From Acetobacter cerevisiae (lineage in GTDB: Bacteria; Pseudomonadota; Alphaproteobacteria; Acetobacterales; Acetobacteraceae): a stretch of DNA of 64,000 nt. Positions within the stretch are counted from its first letter, which is position 1; every line of letters begins with the position of its first letter. Positions 56,487 through 64,000 of the stretch are shown here, piece after piece. Location: NCBI RefSeq assembly GCF_001580535.1, contig NZ_LHZA01000155.1, forward strand, positions 1 through 64,000, read 5' to 3'. The notes under the pieces were generated by a model. It was not told the DNA's origin, made no database searches, and was given only the letters and a program-made list of their open reading frames with translations. The translations under genes and the position numbers were made by a program.

Positions 56487-57977
56487 TTACCCTACGCTGC
56501 CTTCGAGGCTGATCTGCAACAATTTCTGAGCTTCCACGGCAAACTCCATGGGCAGCTCTTTCAGAACGTCACGGCAGAAGCCGTTGACGATAAGCCCCAC
56601 CGCATCCTCTTCAGAAAGCCCACGCTGACGGCAGTAGAACAGCTGGTCTTCCGAGATTTTGGAGGTAGTCGCTTCATGTTCAATGCGTGCGCCCATATTG
56701 CGATTTTCAATATAGGGCACGGTATGCGCGCCACACTGATCACCGATCAGCAGGCTATCGCACTGTGTAAAGTTTCGCGCACCGGAGGCCTTCGGCAGCA
56801 CACGCACCAGACCGCGATATGTGCTGTCCGAATGCCCGGCACTGATGGTCTTGGCAATGATGGTCGAGCGGGTATTCCGCCCGATATGGATCATCTTGGT
56901 ACCGGTATCGGCCTGCTGGTGATTGTTGGTCACCGCCACGGAATAGAATTCCCCCACGGAGCCTTCACCCTGCAGAATGCAGGACGGGTATTTCCATGTG
57001 ATGGCCGAGCCGGTTTCCACCTGCGTCCAGGAAATCTTGGAGCGTGCGCCACGGCATGCGCCGCGCTTGGTCACGAAGTTATAGATCCCGCCCCGGCCAT
57101 TTTCATCACCCGGATACCAGTTCTGCACCGTGGAATATTTGATGGAGGCATCTTCCATCGCCACCAGTTCCACCACGGCTGCGTGCAGCTGGTTTTCGTC
57201 CCGCATGGGGGCCGTGCAGCCTTCAAGGTAAGAAACGGAAGCACCGTCTTCCACCACGATCAGCGTCCGTTCAAACTGCCCGGTATTTTTGGCATTGATA
57301 CGGAAATAGGTGGAGAGCTCCATCGGGCAGCGCACGCCTTTGGGCACGAACACAAAGGAGCCATCGGTAAACACAGCGGAGTTGAGCGCGGCGTAGAAAT
57401 TATCGCCTGCCGGCACCACACTGCCCAGATACTTGCGGACCAGATCCGGATAATCCCGCACCGCTTCAGAAATCGGGCAGAAGATCACGCCCGCTTCTTC
57501 CAGCGTCTTGCGGAAGGTGGTGACAACGGAAACACTATCAAACACGGCATCAACGGCCACGGGCGGACGGGCGGTTTCGCCTTCCGGCAGCTCCACACCG
57601 GCCAGCATCGCCTGCTCATGCAGCGGAATGCCCAGCTTTTCGTAGGTGCGCAGCAGTTCGGGGTCCACTTCTTCAAGGGACTTGGGGCCGGGCTTTTTCC
57701 TGGGCGCTGCGTAGTAATGCAGATCCTGATAATCAATCGGCGGGTAGGACACCTTGGCCCATTTGGGCTCTTCGGTCTTAAGCCAGGCGCGATAGGCCGC
57801 CAGCCGCCATTCCAGAAGCCATTCCGGCTCCTCTTTTCTGGCGGAAATCAGGCGAATGGTATCTTCGTTCAGCCCCTTGGGCGCGACGTCCATATCAATG
57901 TCCGTCTCGAAGCCCCATTTATAGGAAGACTGACCGAGTTTTTCGACTGCTTCACGCGTTTCGGTGACTGCTGGCAT
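56487..57977 (-). CDS. sufB: SUF scaffold subunit SufB
   Basis: Core scaffold of the SUF system, 496 residues. The conserved [18 protein letters not shown] and [23 protein letters not shown] blocks are present, with the Cys of EGCTAP that accepts sulfur. The C-terminal [18 protein letters not shown] includes the ligand Cys and the Glu of the SufB-type SEDQ. Length is typical for the long SufB form. It is three bases downstream of the Rrf2 regulator gene. Confidence 0.97.
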   Translation of the reverse strand: MPAVTETREAVEKLGQSSYKWGFETDIDMDVAPKGLNEDTIRLISARKEEPEWLLEWRLAAYRAWLKTEEPKWAKVSYPPIDYQDLHYYAAPRKKPGPKSLEEVDPELLRTYEKLGIPLHEQAMLAGVELPEGETARPPVAVDAVFDSVSVVTTFRKTLEEAGVIFCPISEAVRDYPDLVRKYLGSVVPAGDNFYAALNSAVFTDGSFVFVPKGVRCPMELSTYFRINAKNTGQFERTLIVVEDGASVSYLEGCTAPMRDENQLHAAVVELVAMEDASIKYSTVQNWYPGDENGRGGIYNFVTKRGACRGARSKISWTQVETGSAITWKYPSCILQGEGSVGEFYSVAVTNNHQQADTGTKMIHIGRNTRSTIIAKTISAGHSDSTYRGLVRVLPKASGARNFTQCDSLLIGDQCGAHTVPYIENRNMGARIEHEATTSKISEDQLFYCRQRGLSEEDAVGLIVNGFCRDVLKELPMEFAVEAQKLLQISLEGSVG

Positions 57978-57980
57978 TGT

Positions 57981-58445
57981 TCAAGCCCCTTCGCGTCTCG
58001 TGCTGGCGCTCATCAGCGCGTTTCTCTTCGTCATGACTGCACCGCATGCGCTCTTCTGGCGCATGATCTCCAGAGAAATACCTTCCAACGTGTCCCGAAT
58101 GGCTTTGTTGATGGTATCCCAGCTGCCGCACATGCCGCAGGACACGCCGGTATCACACTCTCCACCATCCACACAGGCTGTCAGCGCAATCTTGCCATCC
58201 ACTGCCGTAATAACGCTGGCCACCGAGATATCAGCCAGCGGGCGGGCCAGCCGGTAGCCGCCTTTGGCACCCCGCTGGGACAGCACAAACTTGTGAGCGG
58301 ACAAAACCTTGAGGATTTTCGCGACAGTCGGTTCCGGCACACCGGTCTCGGCAGCAAGGGCGGGTGATGTCACCACGCCATCCTGCTCGCCAAGATTGAC
58401 AAGTATGACAACCGCATAGTCCGCCAGACGGGAAAGTTTCAGCAT
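57981..58445 (-). CDS. Rrf2-family regulator of the suf operon
   Basis: Winged-helix regulator of 154 residues. LADYAVVILVNL is the first helix, PEPTVAKILKVLSAHKFVLSQRGAKGGYRLARP the DNA-binding part (about 38-69). Cysteines 91, 97, 103 and 106 are positioned to bind an Fe-S cluster, so it probably senses cluster status and represses suf when clusters are plentiful, as IscR does. The ATG at 58445 begins MLKLSRLADY as in relatives. It is first in the suf operon, which argues for autoregulation. Confidence 0.88.
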   Translation of the reverse strand: MLKLSRLADYAVVILVNLGEQDGVVTSPALAAETGVPEPTVAKILKVLSAHKFVLSQRGAKGGYRLARPLADISVASVITAVDGKIALTACVDGGECDTGVSCGMCGSWDTINKAIRDTLEGISLEIMRQKSACGAVMTKRNALMSASTRREGA

Positions 58446-58465
58446 TATCCTGCCATCAGGTGATT

Positions 58466-58520
58466 GGAGACCAGTCAGGTCCTGTTTCAGACACATGGGG
58501 CGAAGCGGGCCAAAGGTCAA
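58466..58520 (-). promoter_or_regulatory. Candidate suf promoter and operator
   Basis: On the minus strand TTGACC (58515-58520) could be a -35. The -10, 17 bases on, is weak. Just past the presumed start lies an imperfect dyad, GGACC-TGACT-GGTCTCC (58466-58482), which could be the binding site of the Rrf2-family regulator encoded next. It does not match the E. coli IscR boxes closely. Confidence 0.3.
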
Positions 58521-58550
58521 CCCAAAAGCAGCATAGCTGCCCCGGCGGTC

Positions 58551-59849
58551 TTACTGGGCGTTCAACCCAAACAGCAGCCGCAGGACAGCAAACAGCAACG
58601 CCCCTACGCCAAAGCCAACCAGTGTACCGTTGAAGCGGACATATTGCAGGTCCTTGCCCACGCGCAGTTCCAGCTTTTCCGCAATCTGCACAGCGTCCCA
58701 TCCCGCCACCACGCGGGCAATGAAATCCGCCATCCGCTCCCGCACAAACGGCAGAGCCTTGACGGTGGCCTTGTCTACGCTGGCCATAATCCGCTGCCGC
58801 ATAACCGGGTCTTCCCGCAACTGCGCGGTAATATGCGTCAGCCCCTCCTGCACCAGAGAAGCAATGCGACCATCCGGGTCTTCCACATCCGCTTCCACCA
58901 GACGCCGGAAGCGCTGCCAGATATCCGCCCACCAGCTCACGACACTTTCATGTGAGAGCACGCCCATAATGGCCTGAGAGATATCGCTGCCGCGTTCGGG
59001 GTCCGTCTCAATGCGGTCAATCTGGGACCGCACCCAGGTTGTAAAGCCTTCGCGCAGGGTGGAATTCTGCGGGTCCACCCGCTCCAGTTCCTTACTGGCC
59101 GCCAGCAGCACCCGCGTTGCAATCGAACCGCCTATAGCCCAGCCGAGTAAACGGCCTCCCTGCTCACGCACACGCTCCTCAATCATGGTGCGCAGCGCGC
59201 CTTCTCTGGCCTGCAAACCATCCTTGATCTGGCTGAGTAGAAAGGACAGCACTTCCTGATGGCGGTCATCATCCACAAGGCTACGCAGAGCGCGCGCCAC
59301 AATGGGAGCCAGATTGCTGTTGCCCAGCAGACGGGGGAAAATCTTGCCAATGGCCCCGCTGGCCCGCCCGTCTTCCAGCCGGTCCAGCATTTTGGGCATG
59401 GAAGCGAGAACGGAGCGCGTCAGCGTCTCCCGCGTTGCCGGGTCATCCAGCATGTTGGCCAGAAAGGTGGGGATATCCACCTGCTCCAGCACGCGGGCAA
59501 TTTCTTTTTCCGTAAAGACCTGCCCGGACACAAAACGCCCCAGCGCGCGGCCCAGCCGTTCCTTCTGGGCTGGCAGAATAGCCGTGTGGGGAATCGGCAA
59601 ACCCATGGGGTGACGGAACAGGGCAACGACGGCAAACCAGTCCGCCAGACCGCCCACAACGCCAGCGCGCGCCCCGGCCCGCAGCATTTCCAGCCAGAAG
59701 CCATCCTTCACCCATCCGGCAGCGGGGGCCGCGTAGCCCGCAACAGTCAGCCCTCCCATGCCCACCAGCAGGCCGGTTGCAGCGCGCTGGTAGCGTTTGA
59801 GGGTCTTCCGGGCGGCGAGATCGCCGTCACTTTCAGGGTATGACGTCAT
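58551..59849 (-). CDS. DUF445 family membrane protein
   Basis: Protein of 432 residues: a helix near the start (about 27-45), a FWLEMLRAGARAGVVGGLADWFAVVALFRHPMGLPIPHTAILP segment typical of DUF445 (parts seen at about 55-95), a long helical middle and a C-terminal membrane helix (VGFGVGALLFAVLRLLFGL). The function of the family is unknown; it is inner-membrane anchored. The ATG at 59849 begins MTSYPESDG. The frame stays open for 52 further codons upstream, but these run into the space shared with ppc and are not conserved. It is divergent from ppc. Confidence 0.8.
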   Translation of the reverse strand: MTSYPESDGDLAARKTLKRYQRAATGLLVGMGGLTVAGYAAPAAGWVKDGFWLEMLRAGARAGVVGGLADWFAVVALFRHPMGLPIPHTAILPAQKERLGRALGRFVSGQVFTEKEIARVLEQVDIPTFLANMLDDPATRETLTRSVLASMPKMLDRLEDGRASGAIGKIFPRLLGNSNLAPIVARALRSLVDDDRHQEVLSFLLSQIKDGLQAREGALRTMIEERVREQGGRLLGWAIGGSIATRVLLAASKELERVDPQNSTLREGFTTWVRSQIDRIETDPERGSDISQAIMGVLSHESVVSWWADIWQRFRRLVEADVEDPDGRIASLVQEGLTHITAQLREDPVMRQRIMASVDKATVKALPFVRERMADFIARVVAGWDAVQIAEKLELRVGKDLQYVRFNGTLVGFGVGALLFAVLRLLFGLNAQ

Positions 59850-59979
59850 AGTATCTGAATAGCACTCCCACTCTCGCCCCCCAAGTGTGCGTGAGTGTGT
59901 TGCAGCGAAAGAGCAGACATGAAACTGTAACGCCTCCCCCTTCCCCCGCCGTACTGCGAACCCTGAGCGAGGTGCAATA

Positions 59980-62769
59980 ATGGATTTTTCTACTCTTCCG
60001 CCCAAACTTCAGACCATTTTTGCACCGATCCTGCAGGACAAAGACGCCCTGCTCCCGGTGGAAGGGGTGAATCCGGTTCTCTGTACCGCCCGCCAGCTGG
60101 AAGATGCGCTGGAAGACGGCGATCTGTCTCTCTCGGATGTGACCGCTCTGGTGCAGACCCTTCGGGATTCCGCCTTTCTGCGTCGCGCCAGACGCCTGCA
60201 TCGTTACGTAGGGGGCGCGGAGGCCACCACCACCGCCAAACGGCTGTCTGCCGTTGCTCAGCGCGTCATAGCCTCCCTGCCCGTTCCCACGCCCGAGGCT
60301 TTCCAAGCCGCCGTCAGCCCCGTGCGTTTTGCCGCTGTTTTTACAGCGCACCCTACATTTGCCCTCAGCAACCCGGTCTATGCGGCGCTGGCCGACTGTG
60401 CCTCCGAGGATGTTTTACCGGACGAGGCTCCGTTTTTTGAAACGCATCGGCGGGACGGACCGCCTACGCTGGAAGAAGAATTTACCCTCGCCACACAGGC
60501 CATCATCCGGGCGCGAGACGCCATGGACCAGCTGAATGGCGCGCTTTTAGAAACCGCCCAACAACACTGGCCAGAGTCATGGGCCTCCATCATCCCCCGC
60601 CCGGTCATCGCTACAAGCTGGGTGGGGTATGATACGGATGGACGCACGGATATCGGCTGGTGGGACACGCTGCGACTGCGCCTGCGCATGAAGCTGTTCC
60701 AGCTGGAACGCCTTGATCAGCAGATAAGCGCGACTGGTGTTTCTGCCCCGGCTCTGACGGACCGGCTGCACAAGGCCATTGCCTGCGTCAAAACGCAGAT
60801 AAGCGCCACGCCGACCGGCCCGGATGCCGAAGCCGTCGCCAAATTTGCAGACGCGCTGGTGAACGAACACGCGACAGCCCTGCTCAATGTGGATGATCTG
60901 GCAGAAGAGCTGGACGCTGCCGTAAAAGCCGCGCCGGCTGCTGCGCAGCTACCACTGGCCGTGGCGCGTGCGGGCTTCATGGCGCATGGTCTGGCACTGG
61001 CCCACACACATGTGCGGCTGAACGCCACACAAATTCATAATTTTGTTCGCCAGAAGCTCGATATTCCGGATGACCCGGCCAATCCGGCCCACCGGCGCGC
61101 GCTCCTCAACCGCCTGAATGAAGCTCTGGAAAGCGTGCAGCCTGTGCCGGTTGATTTCGGCGCGCTGATGAGTGACCCATCTACGGCAGGCCGCCTGATG
61201 ATGACGGTCGCCCAGATAACCAAACACATTGATAATCAAACGCCCGTCCGCTTTCTGATTGCTGAAACGGAAACGGGTTACACCCTGTTGGCAGCCCTTT
61301 GGGCGGCGCTGCATTTCGGCGTGGCGGACAAGGTGGAAATTTCCCCCCTGTTTGAAACAGAAGACGCGCTGAGCAACGGGGATCGCATTGTGGAAGAAGC
61401 CCTGCGCTCCCCCACATGGCGGGCCTATGTGCAGCGCACCGGGCGTATCAGCTTCCAGTTCGGCTATTCCGATTCCGGCCGCTATGTCGGCCAGCTGGCT
61501 GCCACCTATCTTATTGAGCGCCTGCGCCTGAAAATTCATGACCTACTGGTCCGCTGGAACCTGCAGAACGTGACGGTCATTTTCTTTGATACGCATGGCG
61601 AGAGCATTGGACGCGGCGCGCATCCTTTCCGGATGGCCGGACGGCTGAGCTATCTCTCCCCTACCCATGTGCGGACCGAATTTGCCAAAACCGGCATTGC
61701 CTGCCGGGAGGAAACGGCCTTTCAGGGCGGCGATGGCTATCTGCTGTTCGGCACCCCGCATCTGGCGGGCGCGACACTCGCGACCATTGCGGAAAACCTG
61801 TTCAATCCGCTGCATCAGGAAGGCGACCCGGTTTATGAGCAGCCGGTCTTTTCGGCTGATTTCTTCTCCAGCATTTCCGAAGGCATGCAGGCTCTGGTGG
61901 AAGACCCCGGTTACGCCGCCCTGCTGGGGGCATTTGGCCCGGCGCTGATTGACCGCACCGGCTCCCGTCCCCCGGCCCGCCAGAGTGCGGAAGCCGCCAC
62001 CAGCACCCGCCTGACGCATCCGGGCCAGCTGCGCGCCATTCCCAACAATGCGATTCTCCAGCAGCTCGGCTGGTGCGCCAACACGCTGCAAGGACTGGGA
62101 GCTGCCGCGCGCCGACACCCGGAAACGTTTGAAAGTTTCAACACCTCCAGCCCGCGCTTCCACCGCGCTCTGGATTTTGCGCGGCATGCCTTAACCAGTT
62201 CGGATGACCGGGTTCTGCAATCCGTCATCAATCTGCTGGACCCCAGCTACTGGCTGGACCGCGCCACGGCAGAACCCAAAGCCCCACGCCGGGCGGCTTT
62301 TCTCACCGTGATGCAGGATCTGGAAAAACTGAACCTTTCAGCAGACCTGCGCACCATGTTCCGCCGCATTCAGGCAGACCATCTGGCCCTTCGGGAAGCG
62401 TGGGAGGATGCCCCGCATGGCGCACCGCTCAACCGCGCCTTGCATGCCATTCGGGTGGCGTTGATTGAGCGCATCTGGATTCTGGCCTGCCGCATTCCCT
62501 TCTTCATGCCGCGCGGGGGCTTTAACCGCGATGTCATGATGCAGCAGATCCTGCGTCTGGAAATTCCGGCTGTGCTTAAGGAAATGGTGCATATTTTCCC
62601 ATCCGGCACCGTCGCCTCCAACCTTGATTTCTATGAACCCCGCGGCCCGCGGGAGCAGGGCATCTATGAACGCGAGCATCGGGAAATTTTTCTGCCCATG
62701 CAGCAGATGTTCGCCCTACTCCGTGAGATCAGCGTTGGCGTCATGCATGACATTGGCGCATTTGGCTAA
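59980..62769 (+). CDS. ppc: Phosphoenolpyruvate carboxylase family protein, divergent active site
   Basis: The 929-residue protein aligns end to end with bacterial PEP carboxylase, which makes oxaloacetate from PEP and bicarbonate. The catalytic His is kept (His124 in FTAHPT), as are HVRLNATQ (Arg396 region of E. coli), ISPLFET, LRAIP and GRG Arg545 (Arg587). Others differ: GYSDSGRYVG has Arg501 where E. coli has Lys546, FDTHGESIGRG has His539 in place of Arg581, and the C-terminus ends HDIGAFG rather than the usual RNTG. GAGG eight bases upstream supports the ATG. It may be a slow, altered or repurposed enzyme. The name is by family, and activity is uncertain. Confidence 0.75.
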   Translation: MDFSTLPPKLQTIFAPILQDKDALLPVEGVNPVLCTARQLEDALEDGDLSLSDVTALVQTLRDSAFLRRARRLHRYVGGAEATTTAKRLSAVAQRVIASLPVPTPEAFQAAVSPVRFAAVFTAHPTFALSNPVYAALADCASEDVLPDEAPFFETHRRDGPPTLEEEFTLATQAIIRARDAMDQLNGALLETAQQHWPESWASIIPRPVIATSWVGYDTDGRTDIGWWDTLRLRLRMKLFQLERLDQQISATGVSAPALTDRLHKAIACVKTQISATPTGPDAEAVAKFADALVNEHATALLNVDDLAEELDAAVKAAPAAAQLPLAVARAGFMAHGLALAHTHVRLNATQIHNFVRQKLDIPDDPANPAHRRALLNRLNEALESVQPVPVDFGALMSDPSTAGRLMMTVAQITKHIDNQTPVRFLIAETETGYTLLAALWAALHFGVADKVEISPLFETEDALSNGDRIVEEALRSPTWRAYVQRTGRISFQFGYSDSGRYVGQLAATYLIERLRLKIHDLLVRWNLQNVTVIFFDTHGESIGRGAHPFRMAGRLSYLSPTHVRTEFAKTGIACREETAFQGGDGYLLFGTPHLAGATLATIAENLFNPLHQEGDPVYEQPVFSADFFSSISEGMQALVEDPGYAALLGAFGPALIDRTGSRPPARQSAEAATSTRLTHPGQLRAIPNNAILQQLGWCANTLQGLGAAARRHPETFESFNTSSPRFHRALDFARHALTSSDDRVLQSVINLLDPSYWLDRATAEPKAPRRAAFLTVMQDLEKLNLSADLRTMFRRIQADHLALREAWEDAPHGAPLNRALHAIRVALIERIWILACRIPFFMPRGGFNRDVMMQQILRLEIPAVLKEMVHIFPSGTVASNLDFYEPRGPREQGIYEREHREIFLPMQQMFALLREISVGVMHDIGAFG

Positions 62770-62910
62770 ACAGGGGCACAACCCCACCATGAATGCTTAG
62801 CCCGGAACCAAACTCTTCGGGCTGACGTTCAGGCTTGCAGGGCTGACACAGGCTGCGAAGCGTTTTATGCCCCGATTTTTACTGAACCCAGAACAACGGA
62901 GTGTGTCCTC

Positions 62911-64000
62911 ATGACCACCACGACCCCGGACACACAACGAGCCAGGCATCCCGTCCTGAAAATTCTCGGGGGCATCGCGCTCGCACTCCTGCTTCTGATT
63001 CTCTTCTGGTCGTGGGACTGGTTTGTGCCTCTGGTCAATTCCAAAGCCACAGCCCTGCTGCACCGCAAAACCACCATTGCGCATCTGCATGTGCATCTTG
63101 GCCGTGTCACCACAATCAAGGTGGATGACCTGCGGATTGAACAGCCAAAAACCTTCGAAAAAGAAAAAGAGCAGTTTGCGCAGGCCAAAAGCGTGACGGT
63201 TTCGGTCGATGCCTGGTCCTACCTCTGGCACCGTACGCTGCACCTGCCGCTTATTGCACTAGAGCAGCCCACGGCAGACATTATCGCGCTGAAAAACAGC
63301 CTGAACAATTACACTTTTACCGAGGATGGTAAGCCGGCGAAGACACCCACAAAGCAGGATGCTTCCTCCTCAACCAGCCTGCCGGACATCGGGGAGCTGC
63401 GGATTACCGATGGCAACCTGCATGTAAAGTATGACCCGCTGCAGGCCGATATGCAGGTCGCTGTGCAGACCACGCCACCCCAGGGGAATGATCGCGGCAC
63501 TCTACATCTGCAAGCCAAGGGCCGTTACGCGCAGCAGCCTATTACTGCCCGCTTTATTGGCGGAGCCCTGCTGTCCTTTGTTGCCGACAAAGAGCCTTAC
63601 CCTGTTGACCTCACCGTGCAGAACGGCCCCACCACTGCCACGCTGAAAGGCGATGTGGTTCACCCGATGAGCTTTGCAGGGGCGCATCTGAAGCTGCATT
63701 TTGCCGGGCCGGATATGTCCCTGCTCTACCCGCTGACCGGCGTGCCCATTCCGCGCACCCCGGCCTACACCATTACCGGCAATCTGGATTACAGCCAGAA
63801 CCACATCCTCTTTAAAGAGTTTGAGGGCAAAATGGGCACCAGTGACATTGGTGGCACCATTGAACTGGACCCGCATCAGAAGCCCATGAACGTTCAGGCC
63901 GATCTCCATTCCCGTCAGGTTAATCTGGTGGATCTGGGGGGCTTTATTGGTGCCAAGCCAACCGAGACAGCGGCTGAGAAAAAGCAGGATGCCAAAAGCA
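62911..64000 (+). CDS. AsmA-family protein, 3' end beyond window
   Basis: The first 363 residues of an AsmA/YhjG-like protein. A cytoplasmic start is followed by a membrane helix (about 17-37, ILGGIALALLLLILFWSW) and then a beta-rich periplasmic domain with repeats such as LRITDGNLHVKYD and TSDIGGTIELDPHQKPM. AsmA-like proteins form long hydrophobic grooves thought to carry phospholipids between membranes. The ATG at 62911 is the first in frame, 141 bases after the ppc stop. The gene runs off the right edge in frame, so its length is unknown. Confidence 0.8.
   Translation, partial: MTTTTPDTQRARHPVLKILGGIALALLLLILFWSWDWFVPLVNSKATALLHRKTTIAHLHVHLGRVTTIKVDDLRIEQPKTFEKEKEQFAQAKSVTVSVDAWSYLWHRTLHLPLIALEQPTADIIALKNSLNNYTFTEDGKPAKTPTKQDASSSTSLPDIGELRITDGNLHVKYDPLQADMQVAVQTTPPQGNDRGTLHLQAKGRYAQQPITARFIGGALLSFVADKEPYPVDLTVQNGPTTATLKGDVVHPMSFAGAHLKLHFAGPDMSLLYPLTGVPIPRTPAYTITGNLDYSQNHILFKEFEGKMGTSDIGGTIELDPHQKPMNVQADLHSRQVNLVDLGGFIGAKPTETAAEKKQDAKS

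Overview
The window is a stretch of chromosome from an acetic acid bacterium (Acetobacteraceae, Alphaproteobacteria), most likely Acetobacter or a close relative. The gene content supports this: a short alphaproteobacterial-type prolyl-tRNA synthetase, the order tig-clpP-clpX-lon-hup, a nuo operon that runs on into birA-coaX-rnj, an Rrf2-headed suf operon, and a sphingolipid locus of the kind found in sphingolipid-making Alphaproteobacteria. A complete-looking complex I operon argues against Gluconobacter. The assignment is by family recognition only. I see no insertion sequence, prophage or CRISPR array, and coding density is very high. The only stretch over 300 bases without a gene is the left edge (1-360).

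Region 1 (361-12730) is the accessory-looking part and looks like a sphingolipid/envelope-lipid island. A plus-strand operon encodes a CDP-glycerol-transferase-like protein, a fatty acyl-AMP ligase, an acyl carrier protein and serine palmitoyltransferase. Convergent to it lie a diacylglycerol/ceramide-kinase-family lipid kinase and a Tam41-like nucleotidyltransferase. Divergent from these, behind an extended -10 promoter, is a six-gene operon: metallophosphoesterase, LptF- and LptG-like permeases, a four-histidine-box fatty acid/sphingolipid hydroxylase, a MobA-like nucleotidyltransferase and a GT4 glycosyltransferase. Together they could make, hydroxylate, activate, decorate and export a sphingolipid. 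The ceramide synthase and reductase known from Caulobacter are not in the window.

Region 2 (12760-22486) is housekeeping: gph, glmU-glmS (UDP-GlcNAc supply), a DUF3108 envelope protein, an IclR regulator with a striking nested palindrome upstream, a glutathione peroxidase, and proS-lolC-lolD.

Region 3 (22654-38878, all minus strand) is the respiratory complex I operon nuoA to nuoN followed by birA, coaX and rnj. It lacks nuoM: only an 18-codon in-frame remnant with a ribosome binding site sits between nuoL and nuoN.

Region 4 (39128-47692, minus strand) holds tRNA-Val(UAC), HU, Lon, ClpX, ClpP, trigger factor, tRNA-Leu(UAG) and the NAD(P)HX repair enzyme: the protein-quality-control block, with several clear hairpin terminators.

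Region 5 (47855-64000) holds a small membrane protein, a DEAD-box helicase with a long Ala/Pro/Lys/Glu-rich N-terminus, a TrmA/RlmD-type RNA methyltransferase, the suf operon (Rrf2 regulator-sufB-sufC-sufD-sufS-sufU-sufT-sufA-like), a DUF445 membrane protein, a divergent phosphoenolpyruvate carboxylase with changed active-site residues, and the start of an AsmA-family protein cut by the window edge.
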